From: Chiua virens
Lineage: Eukaryota > Basidiomycota > Agaricomycetes > Boletales > Boletaceae
Reading direction: 5' to 3'
Assembly (NCBI GenBank): GCA_019787685.1
Contig: JAHNUO010000005.1
Coordinates: forward strand, 558,001-622,000
Length of the DNA stretch: 64,000 nt
Shown: one piece after another, positions 22,440 through 31,981 of the stretch
How positions within the stretch are numbered: the first letter of the stretch is position 1
Layout: every line of letters begins with the position of its first letter
Program-made: the position numbers and the translations under genes
The notes under the pieces: model-generated
The model's input: only the letters and a program-made list of their open reading frames with translations
Database searches by the model: none
Told to the model about the DNA's origin: nothing

Positions 22440-23165
22440 TGTTACGATAGTTCTGGGTAGGACCTAACGTAGCCGCAAAAGCGCCAAGTACCAAGTGGCT
22501 GCGATAACTCAAACAACCACCACTTGATACGTGGTGCGCTGAAGAGTCGAACGAGGGTTTCTGGTCAGTGGATTGCTACCAGAGAGACGAGTGAAAACTC
22601 AGGTGTTGCTGAGAGTTGTCTGGTTGGGAATCTATACCCGAGGGACGGTCGAGGGTCGAGGGTTGACTGCGATGAGTCTGAGTGTTCAAATAGGACTAGG
22701 AGTAGTCCAGTCGAGTGGTCACAAGCACTTGAGGCGAGTGGAGCAGAGATACTCAGCTAGATTGCGGAGATCAAGACTAGTGTACATGAGTATCACTGCG
22801 AGGTATTTATACTACGAGAACTGCGCATGGACCAAGTAACTAAAAGGGGAAGGCCAGAAGAGCGGAAGGGCCAAAGGGCCAAAAGGAGTGCGCAGTAATC
22901 AAAATGGGAATCGTATGATGCGAAGGCAGCGGACGATGATGAAGATGAAATGACAAATGCGAAACCATCGGGTGATGACGAGAATAGAATGAGTAAGTGC
23001 GATGCCATCAGATGATGACAAGAAAAGAAGAACATAAGCACTCGGGTAAAGCCGGTGCGGGGTTACAAAGGGGAAAGAGAACGAGTACGGATGAACGTAC
23101 GATGATACCTAGGTATCGAGTAAAGTGAAGAGGTACAAGTGAGACGAAAGAAAGAAATTGTAACA
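22440..23165 (-). repeat. 5' LTR of Gypsy element A (family LTR1)
   Basis: 726 bp, TGTTAC...GTAACA. In element orientation the sequence is U3, TATAAATA, then the predicted R start. It is followed by the host duplication CAAGG. Confidence 0.92.
22768..22811 (-). promoter_or_regulatory. LTR1 core promoter: TATA box and predicted transcript start
   Basis: TATAAATA at 22804-22811 (minus strand) lies 33 nt upstream of AGTCTTGATCT (22768-22778), a normal TATA-to-start distance. The start is predicted from the match to the primer-binding site. Confidence 0.55.
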
Positions 23166-24180
23166 CAAGGTATATTCTGTACTAAAAAAAATCACAGACC
23201 ATCAGCTACTCTGACGTGGATGTGACCACAAGTAGAACTCATCTGGCTTTCTTGCCAATCGGACATCATAGTCCAATTTGTCTCCCTCAACAGCCTGAGA
23301 TATGTCCTCCTCACCATCCCTGTCTTCAACCGCAGCAATATCTTCCCCTAACCCTGTTGGAACCAAAGCCCTGTCCAACATACCCTGCTGAGAGTACACC
23401 AAGCATCCTGCAGCCAGTTTGTCCAGTCATTGATTGGTGAGCAACATTTGTCCGAGTGCTTCATATTGGTTTGAGCGCTGCCATGGCTCCTTCACAGCCT
23501 TGATGTGCCAAGATTCAGTGATTGAGGAACAGAGGCCATTGGGTACCATGACTCCATACATTTCAATTATGTAATGTACAATAATGGACCATGGAGTGTT
23601 GGCAGGGTAATGAGAAATGCTCATGCATGCCAACTTCCTTGAAAATCTCCCATTCGAGATGGAAGTGGCATATAGCATTGTCAATAGTATCAAGGTCTTT
23701 TTCATTGATGACCAACTTTCATGCCAGGTAACAGAAGTTAAGGAAGGTGGCAATGGCACGGACCATTGCATCTGGGACCAAGCCGGCAATTGCAGGCAAA
23801 TAAATCTACTGTGATAACTTAGATAGCAAACAATCTAATAGAACTGTGTTACTTACCTTCATCAACACTTTAGAATTGTCCCCCATCCACTGCTTAAATC
23901 CCTGACCTTCTGGGAAATGGTGTAGTCCAGGAAACAGCAGCATGGCAGTGAGCCTGCTTTGCAAGCAAAGATTGGACGGTTAGTGAATGATCTGTGACAC
24001 AAGACAAAAGACAAACCAACGGTCAATCTCCACTATGATCTCCAGAGCACACTGCTTAGGGTGATTCCACTCTAGATAATCATTGACCCAGGTAACAAGG
24101 TGGTCCTTAAAGGTTCCTTTGATTAATTGATGGAGAAGATCAGGCACAATAAACTCATGTATACTATTGCACCTGAATTA
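23166..24180 (-). pseudogene. Plavaka-type transposase, C-terminal half
   Basis: Minus-strand exons read IHEFIVPDLLHQLIKGTFKDH, LVTWVNDYLEWNHPK, FPGLHHFPEGQGFKQWMGDN, LPAIAGLVPDAMVRAIATF, then PNGLCSSITESWHIKAVKEP and NQYEALGQMLLTNQ. These are signature blocks of Plavaka (DDE-type) transposases. TGA and TAA codons and frame changes (for example LAxKLV, where Trp/Arg is expected) show decay. The element continues at 15441 after Gypsy A. Upstream it stops abruptly near 24180, where opposite-strand N-terminal sequence of the same family begins. Confidence 0.78.
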
Positions 24181-24199
24181 TTACCTGTTTCATATGAGG

Positions 24200-24418
24200 A
24201 TTCTCACCCTTCTAGATTCACCGTCTGTCTTGCACAAGGTTCATCACCCATACTCCATCCACTTGATGTCTCCAGTGGGGCACTTCCCTGTTCACCCATA
24301 CTGCCCAAAGCTTTTTGCTTGTACTTTCCCATCTTGCAACAAAGCATGTGGGACCAAGGGTGGTTTGAAATGACATGCACACCTGCACCACCCACATGGT
24401 ACTCGTCAAGCATGAATC
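24200..24418 (+). pseudogene. Plavaka-type transposase, N-terminal C2H2 zinc-finger region
   Basis: Plus strand encodes LFACTFPSCNKACGTKGGLK, a stop in place of Trp, then HAHLHHPHGTRQA. This is the N-terminal C2H2 finger typical of the family. The frame continues at 30607 (ILERLGSPAH) when the LTRs are removed. Both stops are TGA, at positions that would be Trp (TGG) and Arg (CGA). Confidence 0.68.
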
Positions 24419-24970
24419 TGTTAAGACCAGGTCTACTCGGGGTATGAACTCTGGAACTCCAGAGTTATTCTTGTGGAGGGACTTGGATTCACCATGTGTG
24501 GTGCACCCTTGTCACGAGTCTGTCCTTTATTTCGGAGAATGGAGAACGGAGGTCGGAGGTGAGACTTAACACCGAAGTGAAGTCGAGCAGAGGTAAGACC
24601 ATCGAGGGCTTATGGAGTTTGGAGGGAATAGAAGGTAAAACTAATATTCAGACTGAGGGTACAAAGTCGGAGTACTACAGTTTATATACTTGGAGTAGAA
24701 TGGAGATTAGTAACAGGGTTGGTAAGAAACTGAGTAAGATGGAAATTGGGAAAGTATGTAACTGGAGTGGAGCCGGGTATGTACAGAGGCCGGAGCTGTG
24801 CTGTTAAGTGAGACACAGGTTATTACTAATGTAACACTAGTACGAAAAGAGACAAGAGGAAATCGAGAAGGTTCTAAGTGAAGTCCAGAGATCAGGAGTT
24901 GTGTCTGGAGAGAGATCGTACCAGAGTTATGAAGGAGTAAACCTATCAATGAGATATACGGGATATGACA
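24419..24970 (+). repeat. solo LTR, family LTR2 (recombined)
   Basis: 552 bp, TGTTAAGACC...ATATGACA. Left flank GAATC (24414-24418), right flank AGGGG (24971-24975). The flanks do not match each other but match those of the copy at 30039-30606 crosswise, so it is a product of LTR-LTR recombination. Confidence 0.82.
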
Positions 24971-25117
24971 AGGGGACCCTGTACCATGTCAGCATGAGTG
25001 ACATTGGTGAGTGAGGGTACATACCATTCAGAATAGGATGGTAACGAATGTGTGGCTTGGGTTGATTGTCAACATCCATGCCAGATTTTTCAGATCCATA
25101 ACCACCAAAGTCATGGG
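24971..25117 (-). pseudogene. Plavaka-type transposase, inverted N-terminal segment
   Basis: Minus strand reads HDFGGYGSEKSGMDVDNQP then KPHIRYHPILNG, followed by a GT..AG intron (GTATGT..TACAG) whose downstream exon is at 30038. The segment lies between two LTRs and has been inverted relative to its neighbours. Confidence 0.7.
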
Positions 25118-25845
25118 TGTTACAATTTCTTTCTTTCGCTTCACTTGTACTTCTTCTCTTCACTCGATACTTAGGTATCTACGTACGTTCATCTGTACTT
25201 GTTTCTCTTACTCTTTACAACATGCCACACTGGCTTAACCCAAGTGCTTACTCTCTTCTTTTCTCGTCATCTTCCGATGGCTTTGCATTTGTCATTTCAT
25301 CTTTGTCATAGTCTGTTGCTTTCGCATTGTACGATTTCCCTTTTGGCCCTTCCTTCCGTTCCGCTCTTCTTGGCCACCCCTTTTGGATATCATGCACTTC
25401 CCTTTTGGCCCTTCGCTCTTCCACTCTTCTGGCCTACCCCTTTTAGTTACTTGGTCCATGCACGATTCACGTAGTATAAATACCTCGCAGCGATACTCAT
25501 GTACACTAGTCTTGATCTCCACAATCTAGCTGAGTATCTCTGCTCCACTCACCACAGTGCCTGTGACCACTCAACCGGACTACTCTTAGTCCTACTTGAA
25601 CACTCGGACTCATCGTAGTCAACCCTCGACCCTCGACCATCCCTTGGGTATAGATTCCCAACTGGACAACTCTCAGCAATGCCTGAGTTTTCACTCATCT
25701 CTCTGGTAGCAACCTGCTGACCAGAAACCCTCGTTCGACTCTTCAGTGCACCACATATCAAGTGGTGGTTGTTTGAGTTATCACAGCCACTTGGTACTTG
25801 GCACTTTTGCGGCTATGCTAGGTCCTACCCGGAACTATCGTAACA
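25118..25845 (-). repeat. LTR1 copy, recombined (subfamily of element B)
   Basis: 728 bp, reverse orientation relative to the LTRs of A and B on the plus strand (TGTTACAATT...ATCGTAACA). Left flank ATGGG, right flank ATAGG. Each matches a flank of element B's side of the rearrangement: CCCAT at 30634-30638 and CCTAT at 40528-40532, reverse complemented. Confidence 0.85.
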
Positions 25846-26157
25846 ATAGGAGAGAAAGATTAGATTTTGCTTTGAGCCATCAGGACTGGACTGGGGATGA
25901 TTGGAAGCGAGTTACAGTGACTCCCAAAACTGTTACAATGTTTGACCCCAATGCAGTGCACGAAGCACACTGCAAACACCCGTGGGAATATTACTTAGCA
26001 TTGGTGAGACAAATGATAGTACACACTCCTGGCTGCCTATAGGTACATGGATCATGTGATTTGACCAAGTGGCTGTGGAGATATGGCCAATTTAAAACAG
26101 GAACTACATTGTAACAGTTTTGTCACTTTTGTTAATAGATAGGGTATTTGGTATATA

Positions 26158-27790
26158 TCAATACTTGGTGTATCCTCCTTTGGCTTTAAGCACTGCCTCA
26201 ATCCTCCTAGGCATGCTTTCAATCAATTTCTGACATACCTCAGCTGGTATCTTGTCCCATTCCTCCTGAGTCCTTTTCCATAACTCCTCTATCCCCTTAG
26301 GAGGGTTTTCATACTCTGCAAGCTTCCTTTTGAGGTAAAGCCAGATATGTTCTATGGGGTTAAGATCTGGAGACTGTGCAGGCCATACCATAGTCCTGAA
26401 ATCCTGTTCTTCTAGCCACTCCTTGACCCTTCTGCAAGTATGCTTTGGGTCATTGTCCTGTTGAAAGATGGTATCAGGAGGATTAAGACCATAAAACTCC
26501 AGGGAAGCCTGGAGCTCATCCTTCAAAATTTGAAGGTAAAGGTCACCATCCATCCTACCATCAATCTTAGTGGCATACACAATGCCATCCCAAGTCATAC
26601 AGTCCCATAACATTAGAGAACCCCCTCCAAACTTGAGAGTTCCTTCAACCAACCTATCACTAAGGCCCTCTCCTGCCTTTTTCCATGCCTATTTGTGACC
26701 ATCTGACCCAAGGTGATTGATCTTAGTCTCATCAGACCATACCACCTGAAACAAGCTGAATATGATGAAGCACGTAGGGGCGGGATTACAACGTGTAACG
26801 GTTGTGATAGTGCTCATAGTGAGCGTAGACCCTAAGGTCAGCTCGAGTACAGGGTTTAATGTCTTATGAGGACACCTGTGCGTTTATCCAATGGTGAAGG
26901 TAATTCACGAGTTATAGTGACTCGGGCAGAGGAGTAAAGGTAAAACGAGTTAATTATCAAACTGGGGAATCCAGAGTGAAGCTGGTCCCAGTATATATAC
27001 TAAATACAGGTGGCTGTACACTACTATATAGGGAATTCTAGTAGGTAAGCATAATTACGAATAGTCCGAGGTATCGGCTACATGAGGTGATGCGTGCGGA
27101 TGAGACATGGCATTGACCAATAGGATAAGATCCGTATGAGTCAGGTTAGGAGCCATGGTGAGTCATTGTGTAACTCGAGGATTGCACGTGCATCAACAGA
27201 AGGATCTATCTTGGGAGTACATGTTGTTAAGGTGTGTAATGAAATGGAAGCCCAAGGAGATTAATAACATGCTTTAGGGTCGTGTTTGTAACCCTAGACA
27301 ACGTGGTAAACATGTGTCATGAAAAGTTAGTAGCATGGAAATCGTGATTGTAACACCACCTGTTTCCAGTCCTCCAGAGTCCAATATTTATGAGCATGGG
27401 CAAAGTCCAACCAAGCCTTGCAATGCTTGGCAGAGAGTAGAGGTCGTTTGGACTTGACTACAGCCTTCATACCAACTTTTTTCAAGTGACAACGAACTGT
27501 GTTAGGATGAAGAGGCTGATTGGTGATAGTGGAGAGGGCTTTGGTGACTTGGACTGCATTCTCTGCCTTATTGCTAGAGATAAGACGAATAGCATGGCGG
27601 ATATTGGCATCAGAAAGCTTTGATGGGCAACCTCCAATGGACTTCTGAAGGTCAGAATGCTCCTTGGAATGAAGCCTCCAGATAGCAGCAGTGCTGACAC
27701 CTGTGCTAGAGGCAATGGAGCGAATGGAATGGCCAGAATCAAGTTGAGAGAGGATAGTATTTTTTTGAGTGACAGAGAGAGATCACATGA
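26158..27790 (-). pseudogene. mariner 2 transposase (Tc1 type), interrupted
   Basis: N-terminal paired HTH-like region (27790-27360): VTQKNTILSQLDSGHSIRSI, then STGVSTAAIWRLHSKEH, HLKKVGMKAVVKSKRPLLS and YWTLEDWKQV. After the solo LTR the frame resumes at VWSDETKINHLGSDGHK, meets TAG at 26689-26691 (Trp expected), then continues WKKAGEGLSDRLVEGTLKFG, FQQDNDPKHTCRRVKEW, VWPAQSPDLNPIEHIW, ending at 26158. All three catalytic acidic positions are visible, so inactivation came from the LTR and the nonsense change. The initiation codon appears altered (GTG at the expected Met). Confidence 0.85.
26747..27355 (-). repeat. solo LTR, family LTR3, inside mariner 2
   Basis: 609 bp reading TGAAACAAGC...GATTGTAACA on plus. 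Perfect TSD CCACC at 26742-26746 and 27356-27360. Removing it rejoins the transposase codons around WKQVVWSDET. No other copy of this LTR was seen in the window; orientation is arbitrary. Confidence 0.85.
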
Positions 27791-28571
27791 TGGTAGTGGT
27801 TGAAAGACAAGAAGCATGGGAACATATTTAGACTCAGACACTATGTTTATATGTGTATCTTTGTTTGTAGAACCGAATATGACCAACAATCCTTTTGTTT
27901 TATTAAGATCCTATTAAATATTATAAAAGTGACAAAACTGTTACAATGTAGTTCCTGTTTTAAATTGGCCATATCTCCACAGCCACTTGGTCAAATCACA
28001 TGATCCAGGTACCTATAGGCAGCCAGGAGTGTGTACTATCATTTGTCTCACCAATGCTAAGCGATATTCCCACGGGTGTTTGCAGTGTGCTTCATGCACT
28101 GCATTGGGGTTAAACATTGTAATGGTTTTGGGAGTCACTGTAGGATTGATGGTAAGATGGATGCTAACCTTTATGTGCAGATTTTGGAGGATGAACTCCA
28201 AAAAACCCTTGTGGATTATGGATTTACCCCAGAGGACATTATTTTCCAGCAGGATAATGACCCCAAACATACCAGTAGGAGGGCCAAGGAGTGGTTGAAA
28301 GAGCATGGATATGAGGTCATGGTATGGCCTGCTCAGTCTCCAGACCTTAACCCCATAGAACATCTATGGTTTCTCCTCAAAAGAAGGCTTGCAGAATATC
28401 CTGAGCCAGCCAAGGGGATATTGGAACTTTGGGAGAGGATTCAGGAAGAGTGGTACAAGATTGAGGTTGGGGAGTGTCAGAGATTGATTGAGAGCATGCC
28501 TAGAAGGGTTCAGGAGGTCATCAAGGCCAAAGGAGGATACACTTCATACTAATTTGCAATACCCCTAATAT

Positions 28572-28783
28572 CAGCAACAAAACTGTTCCAATGACATGAG
28601 CGATTTAAAATGGTCATATCTCCACCACCCCTGGGCCAAATCACATGACCCAGGGACCGATTTGTAGCCAAGGGTTTGTACATCATTTGGTCCCACTACT
28701 ACTAAGCGAGATTCCCACAGGTGTTTGCAGTGCGCGAAGTGCACTGCGTCAGGGTTAGTTATTGGAACAGTTTTGTTGCTCAC
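28572..28783 (+). repeat. terminal inverted repeat of mariner 1 (left copy)
   Basis: About 210 bp starting AGCAACAAAACTGTTCCAAT and ending ATTGGAACAGTTTTGTTGCT, so each TIR is itself bounded by about 20-bp inverted copies. It matches 41026-41238 in the same chromosomal direction, as expected after inversion. The outer end appears to have lost the terminal CAGTGG seen at the other end. Confidence 0.8.
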
Positions 28784-30038
28784 ACCATTACTATCATATA
28801 ATCAAATATACCAATGCCACTTACCTTGATGTCAGCTATGATTCCATAATCATCCCAAAGGATCTGTGGGTCCATCATTGTATGAAGCTGTTCATGGTGG
28901 GCGTGTGCCCATGGACCACCACCACTGTCAAGATCACTGTTTTGAGCAGGGCAACTGTGTACACACAATTTCATTCAAATGTGAATATCACAATCAACGT
29001 AGATAACATACCGTGTACACCAACCCTGTACAACACAAGTGAGCAAAGCCTGCTCGGGGTAATCAGCAATGTAAGGTCCAAGACCATATACATATAACAC
29101 GGCAGAAGTGATCATCTGCACACCATGTGACTTGCGGTTTGATCATAGCATCTCTGATAGGGTGAAGGACAGCAGCAAGTGACAAGTGGAATAATTGGTG
29201 GTGGAAGTGGTGAAAGCAGATATTATTTTTGTGTGTGGGATCAGCTATGTGATGATGGTTAGAATGAGACCTGTGCCACTAGTCAAAAAGTCGGTACTTG
29301 CTCTTGGGAATGGACAGAAATTATTCTGTGTTTCCAGTCCCGACACTGACTGTCGTCTTGTTGCTGCCTAGTACAATTGGTGCAAATGTGGCCCCATGCA
29401 TATCTGGGTCCTTGGCAATACATTCCTGGATAATATGAGTTATGACAGAGAGGAGATGACAAGAACTTGCAGACTCACTGAGTGGTCCCATGCCCACTGA
29501 CCTGACAAAAGGTCACAGACCTCTCATTGGCCAGTTTCATCCATCACAACCTGCACAAAAGTATCATTGATGATTTGTTTGTTGAACTTCATTGAAACTC
29601 ACCTTTGCGGCATAATCAATTGCACCTGCAAAATCTGGATTCTGGAATTGCTGTTCAAGCAGACTGAGTGGGTCATGGTACCATACATCGTACTCCACCA
29701 ACATCCAGGATAGAGGGTCATCAGGTATTGGTCCAGAATACTTCACCGAAAAAGACTGCCCTTGGTAGTCTCCATATGGTATAGCATCAATAGACCAGTA
29801 TAAATCTTCATGTGACCCAAATGGCAGCTCTTGGCTGTCATACAACAAGGCCAATACATATGTATATCCATTAATTGGTCAGTCTTACCTACAGACATTT
29901 GAGCCTTCCGATACAAGAAGTTGGCAAGCTCGAATTGAGCTCACTGAGTGAAAGGTGACCAGTCCCCTTGCACACAGGATTCCAAGGGGAGTGGAGGTGC
30001 AGATGGCAGTAGATCCTGTCCAGAGGGATCACAAGGGG
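28784..30038 (-). pseudogene. Plavaka-type transposase, N-terminal/middle part
   Basis: Minus-strand reading: CDPSGQDLLPSAPPLPLESC, DWSPFTQ, stop, AQFELANFLYRKAQMSVG; then a 96-codon open stretch at 29854-29564 with LPFGSHEDLYWSIDAIPYGD and DPLSWMLVEYDVWYHDPLSL and NPDFAGAIDYA; then HGATFAPIVLGSNKTTVSVG, VYGLGPYIADYPEQALLTC, and WAHAHHEQLHTMMDPQILWD, YGIIADIK followed by a GT donor. Several stops and frame changes occur. The order matches Plavaka transposases from just after the zinc finger to the middle of the protein. Confidence 0.78.
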
Positions 30039-30606
30039 TGTTAAGACCGGGTCTACTTGGGGTATGAACTCCGGAACTCCAGAGTTATTCTTGTGGAGGG
30101 ACTTGGCTTCACCGTGTGTGGTGCGCCCTTGTCACGAGTCTGTCCTTTATTTTGGAGAACAGAGAACGGAGGTCAGAGGTGAGACTTAACACCGAAGTGA
30201 AGTCGAGCAGAGGTAAGACCATTGAGGCCTTATGGAGTTCGGAGGGAATAGAAGGTAAAACTAATATTTAGACTGAGGGTACAAAGTCGGAGTACTACAG
30301 TTTATATACTCGGAGTAGAATGAGATTAGTAACGGGGTTGGTAAGAAACTGAGTAAGATGGAAATTGGGAAAGTATGTAACTGGAGTGGAGCTGGGTATG
30401 TACAGAGGCCGGAGCTGTGCTGTTAAGCAAGACACAGGTTATTACTAATGTAACACTAGTATGAAAAGAGACAAGAGGAAATCGAGAAGGTTCTAAGTGA
30501 AGTCTGGAGATCAGGAGTTGTGTCTGGAGAGAGATTGTACTGGAGTTATGAAGGAGTAAACCCAGAGATCTCAGAGTTGGATCGATGAGATATACGGGAT
30601 ATGACA
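30039..30606 (+). repeat. solo LTR, family LTR2 (recombined partner)
   Basis: 568 bp, TGTTAAGACC...ATATGACA. Left flank AGGGG (30034-30038), right flank GAATC (30607-30611): the exact crosswise complement of the flanks at 24419-24970. It carries a short extra stretch near its right end (CAGAGATCTCAGAGTTGG) absent from the other copy. Confidence 0.82.
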
Positions 30607-30638
30607 GAATCCTGGAACGACTTGGTTCTCCTGCCCAT
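30607..30638 (+). pseudogene. 32-bp Plavaka segment trapped between LTRs
   Basis: Plus strand reads ILERLGSPAH in the frame that follows 24418 and precedes the segment at 25117. It is bounded by the GAATC duplication on the left and CCCAT on the right. Confidence 0.65.
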
Positions 30639-31981
30639 TGTTATGATAGTTCCGGGTAGGACCTAGCATAGCCGCAAAAGTGCTGAAGGTAATAAATCCC
30701 GGCTGTAGTGCAATACTCAGGGGGATTGAAAGAATAAGAAAGAGGGTGAAGGAATGCAATTCCGTTTGACCCAGGGACAACACTGAGTTGGTGAACGACG
30801 AATAATGGTTTTTGAGTAGTCCGAGATGAATCCAGGGCGAATCCGGATTAAAACGGATAGAAAAGCGGACACAGCAGTCCGATCCGGATCGAGAAAATAT
30901 GAGGAGAGTGAGAGAAAACGAATGTCAACCGAAAACGATGTGAGACAGATGCACATGGGCAAAAGCTACTGTATTTTGTCAATACAGTGAATTTATAGTC
31001 CTCGGGAATACCCTCAGACTCATCCTAAGTAAGGATAATAATAAAAAGAAGGTTTTCGTACAGTATAAAGTTCAAGAGGCACCCGAATGTTCCTGCAAGG
31101 GCTGCGTGACGTGGTCTAGCCAATGCTAAGTATGAATAAGGAGCATCAAAAATAAAATAAAAGAGTCCGAGGCAAAACGGGCGTGGATACAGCAATCCGG
31201 ATGAGTTCGCACAAGCAGACAGATCAGGATTGGGATCGGGTGACGACGGGGTGTGGAAATGTGCTATGCAAGCACAGGGAATACCTATTCCCTACAGCAC
31301 CAAGTACCAAGTGGCTGCGATAACTCAAACAACCACCACTTGATACGTGGTGCACTGAAGAGTCGAACGAGGGTTTCTGGTCAGCGGGTTGCTACCAGAG
31401 AGACGAGTGAAAACTCAGGCATTGCTGAGAGTTGTCCAGTTGGGAATCTATACCCGAGGGACGGTCGAGGGTCAAGGGTTGACTATGATGAGTCTGAGTG
31501 TTCAAGTAGGACTAAGAGTAGTCCGGTCAAGTGGTCACAGGCGCTATGGCGAGTGGAGCAGAGATACTCAGCTAGATTGCGGAGATCAAGACTAGTGTAC
31601 ACAAGTATCACTGCGAGATATTTATACTATGAGAATCGTGCATGGACCAGGTAACTAAAAGGGGTAGGCCAGAAGAGCGGAAGAGCGAAGGGCCAAAAGG
31701 GAAGTGCACGATATCCAAAAGGGGTGGCCAAGAAGAGCGGAACGGAAGGAAGGGCCAAAAGGGAAATCATATGATGTGAAAGCAATGGACGATGACAAAG
31801 GTGAAATGACTAAGTGTGATGCCATCAGATGATGACATGAAAGGAAAGAGTAAGCATGCGGGTAAAGCCGATGCTGGTTACGTAAGGTGACAAGGGTGAA
31901 GTACGGATGAACGTACGAGTATACCTAAGTATCGAGTAGAGTGAAGTAGTACAAGTCAAAGAAAAGAAAGAAATCGTAACA
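30639..31981 (-). repeat. 3' LTR of Gypsy B, split by a nested insertion
   Basis: 30639-30683 plus 31301-31981 make an ordinary 726-bp LTR1; the 4-bp GYGC/GCRC duplication and a 613-bp insert lie between. The LTR is a recombination product, since its left flank CCCAT belongs to the Plavaka solo-LTR site rather than to B's own insertion site. Confidence 0.85.
30684..31296 (-). repeat. solo LTR-like insertion, family LTR4 (TG...CTACA), 613 bp
   Basis: Begins TGAAGGTAAT and ends ATTCCCTACA. The flanks GTGC and GCAC are both one transition from GCGC, so they fit a 4-bp duplication hit by deamination on opposite strands. Its right half resembles 37005-37968 (for example TTATAGTCCTCGGGAATACC against TTATAGTCCTGGGCATAACC). 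It has no coding capacity. Confidence 0.65.

Larger units (their letters stand above)
15442..23165 (-). mobile_element. Ty3/Gypsy chromodomain LTR retrotransposon, copy A (full length, one nonsense codon)
   Basis: A 7724-bp element with two 726-bp LTRs, TG..CA ends and a perfect 5-bp duplication CAAGG (15437-15441 and 23166-23170). Coding is on the minus strand: gag 22037-21132, pol 21054-16300. The order protease, RT, RNase H, integrase, chromodomain places it with Ty3/Gypsy chromodomain elements, and the primer site points to the Tf1/sushi-like self-priming group. The two LTRs differ at only about ten positions, nearly all CpG transitions, so insertion is recent. One in-frame TGA in pol (18382-18384) blocks a full polyprotein. 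It sits inside the C-terminal part of the Plavaka gene. Confidence 0.92.
25915..28140 (-). mobile_element. Tc1/mariner element 2, nested in element 1
   Basis: TA duplications flank it (25913-25914, 28141-28142). The ends are CAGTGACTCCCAAAACTG and its inverse, inside long (about 220-bp) terminal inverted repeats at 25915-26137 and 27931-28140. The transposase is on the minus strand and was itself interrupted by a solo LTR at 26747-27355. Confidence 0.88.
25846..28783 (+). mobile_element. Tc1/mariner element 1, 3' part with terminal inverted repeat
   Basis: Plus strand starts mid-transposase (RRERLDFALSHQDWTGDDWK). It is interrupted by mariner 2 (25915-28140), then continues RIDGKMDANLYVQILEDELQ, IIFQQDNDPKHTSRRAKEW, VWPAQSPDLNPIEHLW, to the stop near 28552. 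The second and third catalytic acidic positions (QQDND and SPDLNPIE) are present. The block carrying the first (WSDET) is missing, an in-frame deletion (KRV joins RIDG when mariner 2 is removed). The terminal repeat is 28572-28783. The 5' part of the gene is at 40528-41238 on the opposite strand. Confidence 0.82.

Noticed and set aside
22440..22460. tRNA-primed PBS at the Gypsy LTR
   Set aside because: The bases next to the LTR match the element's own R region over 11 nt. I recognised no tRNA 3' end (no TGG start).
24204..24413. Minus-strand ORF starting MLDEYHVGGAG
   Set aside because: The opposite strand encodes a clear C2H2 finger in the frame continued at 30607; the minus reading is a shadow.
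24419..30606. A single full-length LTR retrotransposon bounded by the two LTR2 copies with TSD GAATC
   Set aside because: The interior is Plavaka and mariner DNA, not retrotransposon genes. The inner flanks (AGGGG both sides) form a second TSD, and the two-inversion model explains all other swapped TSDs and restores reading frames.
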